A stretch of 64,000 nt of DNA from Aurelia coerulea. Its lineage: Eukaryota > Cnidaria > Scyphozoa > Semaeostomeae > Ulmaridae. Location of the stretch: contig CM076955.1 of assembly GCA_039566865.1 (NCBI GenBank), positions 20,877,501 through 20,941,500 on the forward strand, in the 5' to 3' direction. The notes beneath the pieces were generated by a model. That model was not told the DNA's origin, did no database searches, and was given only the letters and a program-made list of their open reading frames with translations. Positions 13,400 through 29,700 of this stretch are shown piece after piece; within the stretch, counting starts at the first letter, position 1; the number at the start of each line of letters is the position of its first letter. The position numbers and the translations under genes were made by a program.

Positions 13400-16300
13400 T
13401 CTGGACAAGTTTCAATCATTTGAACCTCATTAACCTGATGAGGTTTCAAATGTTTCAAAATTATACCTCATTTTGACAGAATTGAATCCATCCAAGTTTT
13501 ATTTTCGATCGATTTATAATCAATTCATAAGATTTCAACAATAGACTGTGATTTGACTTCCTTTTCTCTCGACAAGTTTCAATCATTTGAACCTCATTAA
13601 CCTGATGAGGTTTCAAAAGTTTCAAAATTATACCTCATTTTGACAGAATTGAATCCATCCAAGTTTTATTTTCGATCGATTTATAATCAATTCATAAGAT
13701 TTCAACCATAGACTGTGATTTGACTTCCTTTTCTCTCGACAAGTTTCAATCATTTGAATCTCATTAACCTGATGAGGTTTCAAATGTTTCAAAATTATAC
13801 CTCATTTTGCATGAATCGAATGAAACCAAGTTTCAATTTCAATCCATTCATACTCAATTCATAAGATTTCAACCATTGACTGTGTTTTGACATCCTTTTC
13901 TCTGGACAGGTATCAATCATTTGAACCTCATTAACCTGATGAGGTTTCAAATGTTTCAAAATTATACCTCATTTTGCATGAATCGAATGAAACCAAGTTT
14001 CAATTTCAATCCATTCATACTCAATTCATAAGATTTCAACCATTGACTGTGTTTTGACTTCCTTTTCTCTGGACAGGTATCAATCATTTGAACCTCGTTA
14101 TCCTAATGAGGTTTCAAATGTTTCAAAATTATACCTCATTTTGACAGAATTGAATCAATCCAAGTTTTATTTTCGTTCGATTCATACTCAATGCATAAGA
14201 TTTCAACCATAGACTGTATTTTGACTTCCTTTTCTCTGGACAAGTTTCAATCATTTGAACCTCATTAACCTGATGAGGTTTCAAATGTTTCAAAATTATA
14301 CCTCATTTTGACAGAATTGAATCAATCCAAGTTTTATTTTCGATCGATTTATAATCAATTCATAAGATTTCAACAATAGACTGTGTTTTGACTTCCTTTT
14401 CTCTGGACAAGTTTCAATCATTTGAACCTCATTAACCTGATGAGGTTTCAAATGTTTCAAAATTATACCTCATTTTGACAGAATTGAATCCATCCAAGTT
14501 TTATTTTCGATCGATTTATAATCAATTCATAAGATTTCAACCATAGACTGTGATTTGACTTCCTTTTCTCTCGACATGTTTCAATCATTTGAACCTCATT
14601 AACCTGATGAGGTTTCAAATGTTTCTAAATTATACCTCATTTTGCATGAATCGAATGAAACCAAGTTTCAATTTCAATCCATTCATACTCAATTCATAAG
14701 ATTTCAACCATTGACTGTGTTTTGACATCCTTTTCTCTGGACAGGTATCAATCATTTGAACCTCATTAACCTGATGAGGTTTCAAATGTTTCAAAATTAT
14801 ACCTCATTTTGCATGAATCGAATGAAACCAAGTTTCAATTTCAATCCATTCATACTCAATTCATAAGATTTCAACCATTGACTGTGTTTTGACATCCTTT
14901 TCTCTGGACAAGTTTCAATCATTTGAACCTCATTATCCTAATGAGGTTTCAAATGTTTCAAAATTATACCTCATTTTGACAGAATTGAATCAATCCAAGT
15001 TTTATTTTCGTTCGATTTATAATCAATTCATAAGATTTCAACCATAGACTGTGTTTTGACTTCCTTTTCTCTGGACAAGTTTCAATCATTTGAACCTCAT
15101 TAACCTGATGAGGTTTCAAATGTTTAAAAATTATACCTCATTTTGACAGAATCGAACGAAACCAAGTTTCAATTTCAATCCATTCATACTCAATGCATAA
15201 GATTTCAACCATAGACTGTGTTTTGACTTCCTTTTCTCTGGACAAGTTTCAATCATTTGAACCTCATTAACCTGATGAGGTTTCAAATGTTTCAAAATTA
15301 TACCTCATTTTGACAGAATTGAATCCATCCAAGTTTTATTTTCGATCGATTTATAATCAATTCATAAGATTTCAACAATAGACTGTGATTTGACTTCCTT
15401 TTCTCTCGACAAGTTTCAATCATTTGAACCTCATTAACCTGATGAGGTTTCAAAAGTTTCAAAATTATACCTCATTTTGACAGAATTGAATCCATCCAAG
15501 TTTTATTTTCGATCGATTTATAATCAATTCATAAGATTTCAACAATAGACTGTGATTTGACTTCCTTTTCTCTCGACAAGTTTCAATCATTTGAACCTCA
15601 TTAACCTGATGAGGTTTCAAAAGTTTCAAAATTATACCTCATTTTGACAGAATTGAATCCATCCAAGTTTTATTTTCGATCGATTTATAATCAATTCATA
15701 AGATTTCAACCATAGACTGTGTTTTGACTTCCTTTTCTCTGGACAAGTTTCAATCATTTGAACCTCATTAACCTGATGAGGTTTCAAATGTTTCAAAATT
15801 ATACCTCATTTTGACAGAATTGAATCCATCCAAGTTTTATTTTCGATCGATTTATAATCAATTCATAAGATTTCAACCATAGACTGTGATTTGACTTCCT
15901 TTTCTCTCGACATGTTTCAATCATTTGAACCTCATTAACCTGATGAGGTTTCAAATGTTTCAAAATTATACCTCATTTTGCATGAATCGAATGAAACCAA
16001 GTTTCAATTTCAATCCATTCATACTCAATTCATAAGATTTCAACCATTGACTGTGTTTTGACATCCTTTTCTCTGGACAGGTATCAATCATTTGAACCTC
16101 ATTAACCTGATGAGGTTTCAAATGTTTCAAAATTATACCTCATTTTGCATGAATCGAATGAAACCAAGTTTCAATTTCAATCCATTCATACTCAATTCAT
16201 AAGATTTCAACCATTGACTGTGTTTTGACATCCTTTTCTCTGGACAAGTTTCAATCATTTGAACCTCATTATCCTAATGAGGTTTCAAATGTTTCAAAAT

Positions 16301-18300
16301 TATACCTCATTTTGACAGAATTGAATCAATCCAAGTTTTATTTTCGTTCGATTTATAATCAATTCATAAGATTTCAACCATAGACTGTGTTTTGACTTCC
16401 TTTTCTCTGGACAAGTTTCAATCATTTGAACCTCATTAACCTGATGAGGTTTCAAATGTCTCAAAATTATACCTCATTTTGCCTGAATCGAACGAAACCA
16501 AGTTTCAATTTCAATCCATTCATACTCAATGCATAAGATTTCAACCATAGACTGTGTTTTGACTTCCTTTTCTCTGGACAAGTTTCAATCATTTGAACCT
16601 CATTAACCTGATGAGGTTTCAAATGTTTCAAAATTATACCTCATTTTGACAGAATTGAATCCATCCAAGTTTTATTTTCGATCGATTTATAATCAATTCA
16701 TAAGATTTCAACAATAGACTGTGATTTGACTTCCTTTTCTCTCGACAAGTTTCAATCATTTGAACCTCATTAACCTGATGAGGTTTCAAAAGTTTCAAAA
16801 TTATACCTCATTTTGACAGAATTGAATCCATCCAAGTTTTATTTTCGATCGATTTATAATCAATTCATAAGATTTCAACCATAGACTGTGATTTGACTTC
16901 CTTTTCTCTCGACAAGTTTCAATCATTTGAATCTCATTAACCTGATGAGGTTTCAAATGTTTCAAAATTATACCTCATTTTGCATGAATCGAATGAAACC
17001 AAGTTTCAATTTTAATCCATTCATACTCAATTCATAAGATTTCAACCATTGACTGTGTTTTGACATCCTTTTCTCTGGACAGGTATCAATCATTTGAACC
17101 TCATTAACCTGATGAGGTTTCAAATGTTTCAAAATTATACCTCATTTTGCATGAATCGAATGAAACCAAGTTTCAATTTCAATCCATTCATACTCAATTC
17201 ATAAGATTTCAACCATTGACTGTGTTTTGACTTCCTTTTCTCTGGACAGGTATCAATCATTTGAACCTCGTTATCCTAATGAGGTTTCAAATGTTTCAAA
17301 ATTATACCTCATTTTGACAGAATTGAATCAATCCAAGTTTTATTTTCGTTCGATTCATACTCAATGCATAAGATTTCAACCATAGACTGTATTTTGACTT
17401 CCTTTTCTCTGGACAAGTTTCAATCATTTGAACCTCATTAACCTGATGAGGTTTCAAATGTTTCAAAATTATACCTCATTTTGACAGAATTGAATCAATC
17501 CAAGTTTTATTTTCGATCGATTTATAATCAATTCATAAGATTTCAACAATAGACTGTGTTTTGACTTCCTTTTCTCTGGACAAGTTTCAATCATTTGAAC
17601 CTCATTAACCTGATGAGGTTTCAAATGTTTCAAAATTATACCTCATTTTGACAGAATTGAATCCATCCAAGTTTTATTTTCGATCGATTTATAATCAATT
17701 CATAAGATTTCAACCATAGACTGTGATTTGACTTCCTTTTCTCTCGACATGTTTCAATCATTTGAACCTCATTAACCTGATGAGGTTTCAAATGTTTCAA
17801 AATTATACCTCATTTTGCATGAATCGAATGAAACCAAGTTTCAATTTCAATCCATTCATACTCAATTCATAAGATTTCAACCATTGACTGTGTTTTGACA
17901 TCCTTTTCTCTGGACAGGTATCAATCATTTGAACCTCATTAACCTGATGAGGTTTCAAATGTTTCAAAATTATACCTCATTTTGCATGAATCGAATGAAA
18001 CCAAGTTTCAATTTCAATCCATTCATACTCAATTCATAAGATTTCAACCATTGACTGTGTTTTGACATCCTTTTCTCTGGACAAGTTTCAATCATTTGAA
18101 CCTCATTATCCTAATGAGGTTTCAAATGTTTCAAAATTATACCTCATTTTGACAGAATTGAATCAATCCAAGTTTTATTTTCGTTCGATTTATAATCAAT
18201 TCATAAGATTTCAACCATAGACTGTGTTTTGACTTCCTTTTCTCTGGACAAGTTTCAATCATTTGAACCTCATTAACCTGATGAGGTTTCAAATGTCTCA
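13400..18300. repeat. Higher-order duplication in satellite 1 (19-, 8- and 11-monomer offsets)
   Basis: The private variant CGTTATCCTAATGAGG plus TTTTCGTTCGATTCATACTC and ACTGTATTTTGAC occurs at about 14040-14220 and again at 17213-17393, an offset of 3173 bp, exactly 19 x 167. Matching holds from roughly 13.4-15.1 kb against 16.6-18.3 kb. A second variant, CTCTCGACATGTTTC, sits at 14572, 15908 and 17745, spaced 8 and 11 monomers apart, so duplications overlap. Confidence 0.8.
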
Positions 18301-20099
18301 AAATTATACCTCATTTTGCCTGAATCGAACGAAACCAAGTTTCAATTTCAATCCATTCATACTCAATGCATAAGATTTCAACCATAGACTGTGTTTTGAC
18401 TTCCTTTTCTCTGGACAAGTTTCAATCATTTGAACCTCATTAACCTGATGAGGTTTCAATTGTTTCAAAATTATACCTCATTTTGACAGAATTGAATCAA
18501 TCCAAGTTTTATTTTCGATCGATTTATAATCAATTCATAAGATTTCAACAATAGACTGTGTTTTGACTTCCTTTTCTCTGGACAAGTTTCAATCATTTGA
18601 ACCTCATTAACCTGATGAGGTTTCAAATGTTTCAAAATTATACCTCATTTTGACAGAATTGAATCAATCGAAGTTTTACTTTCGATCGATTCATAATCAA
18701 TTCATAAGATTTCAACCATATACTGTGATTTGACTTCCTTTTCTCTCGACAAGTTTCAATCATTTGAACCTCATTAACCTGATGAGGTTTCAAATGTTTC
18801 AAAATTATACCTCATTTTGCCTGAATTGAATGAAACCAAGTTTCAATTTCAATCCATTCATACTCAATTCATAAGATTTCAGCCATAGACTGTGTTTTGA
18901 CAACCTTTTCTCTGGACAAGTTTCAATCATTTGAACCTCATTATCCTCATGAGGTTTCAAATGTTTGAAAATTATACCTCACATTGCCTGAATCGAATGA
19001 AACCAAGTTTCAATTTCAATCCATTCATACTCAATTCATATGATTTCAACCATAGACTGTGTTTTGACTTCCTTTTCTCTGGACAAGTTTCAATCGTTTG
19101 AACCTCATTAACCTGATGAGGTTTCAAATGTTTCAAAATTATACCTCATTTTGACAGAATTGAATCAATCCAAGTTTTATTTTCGATCGATTTATAATCA
19201 ATTCATAAGATTTCAACCATAGACTGTGTTTTGACATCCTTTTCTCTGGACAAGTTTCAATCATTTGAACCTCATTAACCTGATTAGGTTTCAAATGTTT
19301 CAAAATTATACCTCATTTTGACAGAATTGAATCAATCCAAGTTTAATTTTTGGATCGATTTATAATCAATTCATAAGAGTTCAACCATAGACTGTGTTTT
19401 GACTTCCTTTTCTCTCGACAAGTTTCAATCATTTGAACCTCATTAACCTGATGAGGTTTCAAAAGTTTCAAAATTATACCTCATTTTGCCTGAATTGAAT
19501 GAAACCAAGTTTCAATTTCAATCCATTCATACTCAATTCATAAGATTTCAGCCATAGACTGTGTTTTGACAACCTTTTCTCTGGACAAGTTTCAATCATT
19601 TGAACCTCATTAACCTGATGATGTTTCAAATGTTTGAAAATTATACCTCACATTGCCTGAATCGAATGAAACCAAGTTTGAATCTCAATCCATTCATACT
19701 CAATTCATAAGATTTCAACCATAGACTGTGTTTTGACTTCCTTTTCTCTGGACAAGTTTCAATCATTTGAACCTCATTAACCTGATGAGGTTTCAAATGC
19801 TTCAAAAATATACCTCATTTTGACAGAATTGAATCAATCCAAGTTTTATTTTCGATCGATTTATAATCAATTCATAAGATTTCAACCATAGACTGTGTTT
19901 TGACATCCTTTTCTCTGGACAAGTTTCAATCATTTGAACCTCATTAACCTGATTAGGTTTCAAATGTTTCAAAATTATACCTCATTTTGACGGAATTGAA
20001 TCAATCCAAGTTTAATTTTCGATCGATTTATAATCAATTCATAAGAGTTCAACCATAGACTGTGTTTTGACTTCCTTTTCTCCTGACAAGTTTCAATCA

Positions 20100-23000
20100 T
20101 TTGAACCTCATTAACCTGATGAGGTTTCAAATGTTTCAAAATTATACCTAATATTTCCTGAATTGAGTGAAATCAAGTTTCAATTCCAATCCATTCATAC
20201 TCAATTCATAAGATTTCAAGCATAGACTGTGTTTTGACATCCTTTCCTCTGGACAAGTTTCAATCATTTGAGCCTCATTAACCTGATGAGGTTTCAAATG
20301 TTTCAAAATTATACCTCATTTTGACAGAATTGAATCAATACAAGTTTTATTTTAAATCGATTTATAATCAATTCATAAGATTTCAACCATAGACTGTGTT
20401 TTGACTTCCTTTTCTCTGGACAAGTTTCAATCATTTGAACCTCATTATCCTGATGAGGTTTCAAATGTTTCAAAATTATACCTCATTTTGACAGAATTGA
20501 ATCAATCCAAGTTTTATTTTAAATCGATTTATAATCAATTCATAAGATTTCAACCATAGACTGTGTTTTGACTTCCTTTTCTCTGGACAAGTTTCAATCA
20601 TTTGAACCTCATTAACCTGATGAGGTTTCAAATGTTTCAAAATTATACCTCATTTTGACAGAATTGAATCAATCCAAGTTTCATTTTCGATCGACTTATA
20701 TTCAATTCATAAGATTTCAACCATAGACTGTGTTTTGACATCCTTTTCTCTGGACAGGTTTCAATCATTTGAACCTCATTAACCTGATGAGGTTTCAAAT
20801 GTTTCAAAATTATACCTCATTTTTACAGAATTGAATCAACCCAAGTTTCATTTTCGATCGATTTATAATCAATTCATAAGATTCCAACCATAGACTTTGT
20901 TTTGACTTCCTTTTCTCTGGACAAGTTTCAATCATTTGAACCTCATTAACCTGATGAGGTTTCAAATGTTTCAAAATTATACCTAATTTTGACAGAATTG
21001 AATCAATCCAAGTTTCATTTTCGATCTATTTATAATCAATTCATAAGATTTCAACCATAGTCTGTGTTTTGACTTCCTTTTCTCCCGACAGTTTACTATC
21101 ATTTCAACCTCATTAGCCTGATGAGGTTTCAAATGTTTCAAAATTATACCTCATTTTGACAGAATTGAATCAATCCAAGGTTCATTTTCGATCGATTTAT
21201 AATCAATTCATAAGATTTCAACCAGAGACTGTGTTTTGACTTCCTTTTCTTTTGACAGTTTACTATCATTTGAACCTCACTTACCTGATGAGGTTTCAAA
21301 TGTTTCAAAATTATACCTAATTTTGACAGAATTGAATGAATCCAAGTTTCATTTTCGATCTATTTATAATCAATTCATAAGATTTCAACCATAGACTGTG
21401 CTTTGACTTCCTTTTCTCTGGACAAGTTTCAATCATTTGAACCTCATTAACCTGATGAGGTTTCAAATGTTTCAAAATTATACCTCATTTTGACAGAATT
21501 GAATCAATCCAAGTTTCATTTTCGATCGATTTATAATCAATTCATAAGATTTCAACCATAGACTGTGTTTTGACTTCAATTTCTCTGGAAAAGTTTCAAT
21601 CATTGGAACCTCAATAACCTGATGAGGTTACAAATGTTTAAAAATTATACCTCATTTTGCCTGAATTGAATGAAACCAAGTTTCAACTTCAATCTATTCA
21701 TAATCAATTCATAAGATTTCAACCATAGACTGTGTTTTGACTTCCTTTTCTCTCGACAGTTTACTATCATTTGAACCTCATTAACCTGATGAGATTTCAA
21801 ATGTTTTGAAATTTATACCTCATTTTGACTGAATTGAATAAAATCAAGTTTCATTTTCAATCCATTCATAATCAGTTCAAAATATTTCAATCATAGACTG
21901 TGTTTTGACTTCATTTTCTCTTGACAAGTTTCTATCATTCGAACCTCATTAGCCTGATGAGGTTTCAAATGTTTGAAATTTATACCTCATTTTGCCTGAA
22001 TTGAATCAAACCAAGGTTCATTTTCAATCCATTCATAATCAATTCAACGATTTCAATCATAGAATGTGTTTTGACTTCATTTTCTCTAGACAAGTTTCAA
22101 TCATTTGAACCTCATTAACCTGATGAGCTTTCAAATGTTTCAAAATTATACCTCATTTTGACAGAATTGAATGAATCCAAGTTTCATTTTCGATCGATTT
22201 GTAATCAATTCATAAGATTTCAACCATAGACTGTGTTTTTACTTCCTTTTCTCTCGACAGTTTACTATCATTTGAACCTCATTAGCCCGATGAGGTGTCA
22301 AATGTTTCAAAATTATACCTCATTTTGACGGAATTGAATCAATCCAAGTTTAATTTTCGATCGATTTATAATCAATTCATAAGAGTTCAACCATAGACTG
22401 TGTTTTGACTTTCTTTTCTCCTGACAAGTTTCAATCATTTGAACCTCATTAACCTGATGAGGTTTCAATTGTTTCAAAATTATACCTAATATTTCCTGAA
22501 TTGAGTGAAATCAAGTTTCAATTCCAATCCATTCATACTCAATTCATAAGATTTCAACCATAGACTGTGTTTTGACATCCTTTTCTCTGGACAAGTTTCA
22601 ATCATTTGAGCCTCATTAACCTGATGAGGTTTCAAATGTTTCAAAATTATACCTCATTTTGCCTGAATTGTATGAAACCAAGTTTCAATTTCAATCCATT
22701 CATACTCAATTCGTAAGATTTCAAGCATAGACTGTGTTTTGACATCCTTTTCTCTGGACAAGTTTCAATCATTTGAACCTCATTAACCTGATGAGGTTTC
22801 AAATGTTTCAAAATTATACCTCATTTTGACAGAATTGAATCAATCCAAGTTTTATTTTAAATCGATTTATAATCAATTCATAAGATTTCAACCATAGACT
22901 GTGTTTTGACTTCCTTTTCTCTGGACAAGTTTCAATCATTTGAACCTCATTAACCTGATGAGGTTTCAAATGTTTCAAAATTATACGTCATTTTGACAGA

Positions 23001-26000
23001 ATTGAATCAATCCAAGTTTCATTTTCGATCGATTTATATTCAATTCATAAGATTTCAACCATAGACTGTGTTTTGACATCCTTTTCTCTGGACAGGTTTC
23101 AATCATTTGAACCTCATTAACCTGATGAGGTTTCAAATGTTTCAAAATTATACCTTATTTTTACAGAATTGAATCAACCCAAGTTTCATTTTCGATCGAT
23201 TTATAATCAATTCATAAGATTTCAACCATAGACTTTGTTTTGACTTCCTTTTCTCTGGACAAGTTTCAATCATTTGAACCTCATTAACCTGATGAGGTTT
23301 CAAATGTTTCAAAATTATACCTAATTTTGACAGAATTGAATCAATCCAAGTTTCATTTTCGATCTATTTATAATCAATTCATAAGATTTCAACCATAGTC
23401 TGTGTTTTGACTTCCTTTTCTCCCGACAGTTTACTATCATTTCAACCTCATTAGCCTGATGAGGTTTCAAATGTTTCAAAATTATACCTCATTTTGACAG
23501 AATTGAATCAATCCAAGGTTCATTTTCGATCGATTTATAATCAATTCATAAGATTTCAACCAGAGACTGTGTTTTGACTTCCTTTTCTTTTGACAGTTTA
23601 CTATCATTTGAACCTCACTTACCTGATGAGGTTTCAAATGTTTCAAAATTATACCTACGTTTGACAGAATTGAATGAATCCAAGTTTCATTTTCGATCTA
23701 TTTATAATCAATTCATAAGATTTCAACCATAGACTGTGCTTTGACTTTCTTTTCTCTGGACAAGTTTCAATCATTTGAACCTCATTAACCTGATGAGGTT
23801 TCAAATGTTTCAAAATTATACCTCATTTTGACAGAATTGAATCAATCCAAGTTTCATTTTCGATCGATTTATATTCAATTCATAAGATTTCAACCATAGA
23901 CTGTGTTTTGACTTCAATTTCTCTGGAAAAGTTTCAATCATTGGAACCTCAATAACCTGATGAGGTTACAAATGTTTAAAAATTATACCTCATTTTGCCT
24001 GAATTGAATGAAACCAAGTTTCAACTTCAATCTATTCATCATCAATTCATAAGATTTCAACCATAGACTGTGTTTTGACTTCCTTTTCTCTCGACAGTTT
24101 ACTATCATTTGAACCTCATTAACCTGATGAGGTTTCAAATGTTTTGAAAATTATACCTCATTATTACAGAATTGAAGCAATCCATGTTTCATTTTCGATC
24201 TATTTATAATCAATTCATAAGATTTCAACCATAGTCTGTGTTTTGACTTCCTTTTCTCCCGACAGTTTACTATCATTTCAACCTCATTAGCCTGATGAGG
24301 TTTCAAATGTTTCAAAATTATACCTCATTTTGACAGAATTGAATCAATCCAAGGTTCATTTTCGATCGATTTATAATCAATTCATAAGATTTCAACCAGA
24401 GACTGTGTTTTGACTTCCTTTTCTTTTGACAGTTTACTATCATTTGAACCTCACTTACCTGATGAGGTTTCAAATGTTTCAAGATTATACCTAATTTTGA
24501 CAGAATTGAATGAATCCAAGTTTCATTTTCGATCTATTTATAATCAATTCATAAGATTTCAACCATAGACTGTGCTTTGACTTCCTTTTCTCTGGACAAG
24601 TTTCAATCATTTGAACCTCATTAACCTGATGAGGTTTCAAATGTTTCAAAATTATACCTCATTTTGACAGAATTGAATCAATCCAAGTTTCATTTTCGAT
24701 CGATTTATAATCAATTCATAAGATTTCAACCATAGACTGTGTTTTGACTTCAATTTCTCTGGAAAAGTTTCAATCATTGGAACCTCAATAACCTGATGAG
24801 GTTACAAATGTTTAAAAATTATACCTCATTTTGCCTGAATTGAATGAAACCAAGTTTCAACTTCAATCTATTCATCATCAATTCATAAGATTTCAACCAT
24901 AGACTGTGTTTTGACTTCCTTTTCTCTCGACAGTTTACTATCATTTGAACCTCATTAACCTGATGAGATTTCAAATGTTTTGAAATTTATACCTCATTTT
25001 GACTGAATTGAATCAAATCAAGTTTCATTTTCAATCCATTCATAATCAGTTCAAAAGATTTCAATCATAGACTGTGTTTTGACTTCATTTTCTCTAGACA
25101 AGTTTCAATCATTTGAACCTCATTAACCTGATGAGGTTTCAAATGTTTGAAAATTATACCTCATTTTGCCTGAATTGAATCAAACCAAGTTTCATTTTCA
25201 ATCCATTCATAATCAATTCAACGATTTCAATCATAGAATGTGTTTTGACTTCATTTTCTCTAGACAAGTTTCAATCATTTGAACCTCATTAACCTGATGA
25301 GCTTTCAAATGTTTCAAAATTATACCTCATTTTGACAGAATTGAATGAATCCAAGTTTCATTTTCGATCGATTTGTAATCAATTCATAAGATTTCAACCA
25401 TAGACTGTGTTTTTACTTCCTTTTCTCTCGACAGTTTACTATCATTTGAACCTCATTAGCCCGATGAGGTGTCAAATGTTTCAAAATTATACCTCATTTT
25501 GACAGAATTGAATGAATCCAAGTTTCATTTTCGATCGATTTATAATCAATTCATAAGATTTCAACCATAGACTGTATTTTGACTTCCTTTTCTCTCGACA
25601 GTTTACTATCATTTGAACCTCATTTACCTGATGAGGTTTCAAATGTTTGAAAATTATACCTCAATTTGACAGAATTGAATCAATCCAAGTTTCATTTTCG
25701 ATCGATTTATAATCAATTCATAAGATTTCAACCAGAGACTGTGTTTTGACTTCCTTTTCTTTTGACAGTTTACTATCATTTGAACCTCACTTACCTGATG
25801 AGGTTTCAAATGTTTCAAAATTATACCTACGTTTGACAGAATTGAATGAATCCAAGTTTCATTTTCGATCTATTTATATTCAATTCATAAGATTTCAACC
25901 ATAGACTGTGCTTTGACTTCCTTTTCTCTGGACAAGTTTCAATCATTTGAACCTCATTAACCTGATGAGGTTTCAAATGTTTCAAAATTATACCTCATTT

Positions 26001-26700
26001 TGACAGAATTGAATCAATCCAAGTTTCATTTTCGATCGATTTATATTCAATTCATAAGATTTCAACCATAGACTGTGTTTTGACTTCAATTTCTCTGGAA
26101 AAGTTTCAATCATTGGAACCTCAATAACCTGATGAGGTTACAAATGTTTAAAAATTATACCTCATTTTGCCTGAATTGAATGAAACCAAGTTTCAACTTC
26201 AATCTATTCATCATCAATTCATAAGATTTCAACCATAGACTGTGTTTTGACTTCCTTTTCTCTCGACAGTTTACTATCATTTGAACCTCATTAACCTGAT
26301 GAGATTTCAAATGTTTTGAAATTTATACCTCATTTTGACTGAATTGAATCAAATCAAGTTTCATTTTCAATCCATTCATAATCAGTTCAAAAGATTTCAA
26401 TCATAGACTGTGTTTTGACTTCATTTTCTCTAGACAAGTTTCAATCATTTGAACCTCATTAACCTGATGAGGTTTCAAATGTTTGAAAATTATACCTCAT
26501 TTTGCCTGAATTGAATCAAACCAAGTTTCATTTTCCATCCATTCATAATCAATTCAACGATTTCAATCATAGAATGTGTTTTGACTTCATTTTCTCTAGA
26601 CAAGTTTCAATCATTTGAACCTCATTAACCTGATGAGCTTTCAAATGTTTCAAAATTATAACTCATTTTGACAGAATTGAATGAATCCAAGCTTCATTTT
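20100..26700. repeat. Higher-order duplication in satellite 1 (14- and 8-monomer offsets)
   Basis: The rare run TTTTTACAGAATTGAATCAA occurs at 20820 and 23158, 2338 bp (14 monomers) apart. The variant TGACTTCAATTTCTCTGGAA occurs at 21571, 23909, 24745 and 26081; the offsets are 2338, 836 (5 monomers plus 1 bp) and 1336 bp (8 monomers). Many private variants, such as CCCGACAGTTTACTATC and AACCTCACTTACCTG, move together with these. This is the most diverse part of the array. Confidence 0.8.
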
Positions 26701-29700
26701 CGATCGATTTGTAATCAATTCATAAGATTTCAACCATAGACTGTGTTTTTACTTCCTTTTCTCTCGACAGTTTACTATCATTTGAACCTCATTAGCCCGA
26801 TGAGGTGTCAAATGTTTCAAAATTATACCTCATTTTGACAGAATTGAATGAATCCAAGTTTCATTTTCGATCGATTTATAATCAATTCATAAGATTTCAA
26901 CCATAGACTGTATTTTGACTTCCTTTTCTCTCGACAGTTTACTATCATTTGAACCTCATTTACCTGATGAGGTTTCAAATGTTTGAAAATTATACCTCAA
27001 TTTGAGAGAATTGAATCAATCCAAGTTTCATTTTCGATCGATTTATAATCAATTCATAAGATTTCAACCATAGACTGTGTTTTGACTTCCTTTTCTCTCG
27101 ACAGTTTACTATCATTTGAACCTCATTTACCTGATGAGGTTTCAAATGTTTCAAAATCATACCTCATTTTGACTGAATTGAATCAATCCAAGTTTCATTT
27201 TCCATCCATTCATAATCAGTTCAAAAGATTTCAATCATAGACTGTGTTTTGACTTCATTTTCTCTAGACAAGTTTCAATCATTTGAACCTCATTAACCTA
27301 ATGAGGTTTCAAATGTTTCAAATTATACCTCATTTTGACAGAATTGAATCAATCCAAGTTTCATTTTCGATCGATTTATAATCAATTCATAAGATTTCAA
27401 CCATAGACTGTGTTTTGACTTCCTTTTCTCTGGACAAGTTTCAATCATTTGAACCTCATTAACCTAATGAGGTTTCAAATGTTTCAAAATTATACCTCAT
27501 TTTGACAGAATTGAATGAATCCAAGTTTCATTTTCGATCGATTTATAATCAATTCATAAGTTTTCAAGCATAAACTGTGTTTTGACATCCTTTTCTCTCG
27601 ACAGTTTACTATCATTTGAACCTCATTAACCTGATGAGGTTTCAAATGTTTGAAAATTATACCTCATTTTGCCTAAATTGAATGAAACCAAGTTTCAATT
27701 TCAATCCATTCATACTCAATTCATAAGATTTCAACCACAGACTGTGCTTTGACATCCTTTTCTCTGGACAAGTTTCAATCATTTGAACCTCATTAACCTG
27801 ATGAGGTTCCAGATGTTTCAAAATTATACCTCATTTTGACGGAACTGAATCAATCCAAATTTCATTTTCGATCGATTTATAATCAATTCATAAGATTTCA
27901 ACCATAGACTGTGTTTTGACTTCCTTTTCTCTCGACAGTTTACTATCATTTGAACCTCATTAGCCCGATGAGGTGTCAAATGTTTCAAAATTATACCTCA
28001 TTTTGACAGAATTGAATCAATCCAAGTTTCATTTTCGATCGATTTATAATCAATTCATAAGATTTCAACCATAGACTGTGTTTTGACTTCCTTTTTTCTG
28101 GACAAGTTTCAATCATTTGAACCTCATTAACCTGATGAGGTTTCAAATGTTTCAATATTATTCCTCATTTTGCCTGAATCGAATGAAACCAAGTTTCAAT
28201 TTCAATCCATTCATAATCAATTCAAAAGATTTCAACCATTGACTGTGATTTGACTTCCTTTTCTCTCGACAGTTTACTATCATTTGAACCTCATTAACCT
28301 GATGAGGTTTCAAATGTTTGAAAATTATACCTCATTTTGCCTGAATTGAATGAAACCAAGTTTCAATTTCAATCCATTCATACTCAATTCATAAGATTTC
28401 AACCATAGACTGTGTTTTGACTTCCTTTTCTCTGGACAAGTTTCAATCATTTGAACCTCATTAACCTGATGAGGTTTCAAATGTTTCAAAATTATACCTT
28501 ATTTTGCCTGAATTGAATGAAACCAAGTTTCAATTTCAATCCATTCATAATGAATTCATAAGATTTCAACCATAGACTGTGTTTGACTTCCTTTTCTCTC
28601 GACAGTTTACTATCATTTGAACCTCATTAACCTAATGAGGTTTCAAATGTTTCAAAATTATACCTCATTTTGCCTGAATTGAATGAAACCAAGTTTCAAT
28701 TTCAATCTATTCATACTCAATTCATAAGATTTCAACCATAGACTGTGTTTTGACTTCCTTTTCTCTGGACAAGTTTCAATCATTTGAACCTCATTAACCT
28801 GATGAGGTACCAAATGTTTCAAAATTATACCTCATTTTGCCTGAATCGAATGAAAACAAGTTTCAATTTCAATCCATTCATACTCAATTCATAAGATTTC
28901 AACCATAGACTGTGTTTTGACATCCTTTTCTCTTGACAAGTTTCAATCATTTGAACCTCAGTAACCTAATGAGGTTTCAATTGTTTCAAATTATACCTCA
29001 TTTTGACAGAATTAAATCAATCCAAGTTTCATTTTCCATCGATTTATAATCAATTCATAAGATTTCAACCATAGACTGTGCTTTGACTTCCTTTTCTCTC
29101 GACAGTTTACTATCATTTGAACCTCATTAACCTGATGAGGTTTCAAATGTTTCAAAATTATACTTCATTTTGACAGAATTGAATCAATCCAAGTTTCATT
29201 TTCGATCGATTTATAATCAATTCATAAGATTTCAACCATAGACTGTGTTTTGACTTCCTTTTCTCTGGACAAGTTTCAATCATTTGAACCTCATTAACCT
29301 GATGAGGTTTCAAATGTTTCAAAATTATACCTCATTTTGCCTGAATCGAATGAAAACAAGTTTCAATTTCAATCCATTCATACTCAATTCATAAGATTTC
29401 AACCATAGACTGTGTTTTGACTTCCTTTTCTCTAGACAAGTTTCAATCATTTGAACCTCATTAAACTGATGAGGTTTCAAATGTTTCAAAATTATACCTC
29501 ATTTTGACAGAATTGAATCAATCCAAGTTTCATTTTCGATCGATTTATAATCAATTCATAAGATTTCAACCATAGACTGTGTTTTGACTTCCTTTTCTCT
29601 GGACGGTTTCAATCATTTGAACCTCATTAACCTGATGAGATTTCGAATGTTTGAAAATTATACCTCATTTTGACTGAATTGAATCAAACCAAGTTTCATT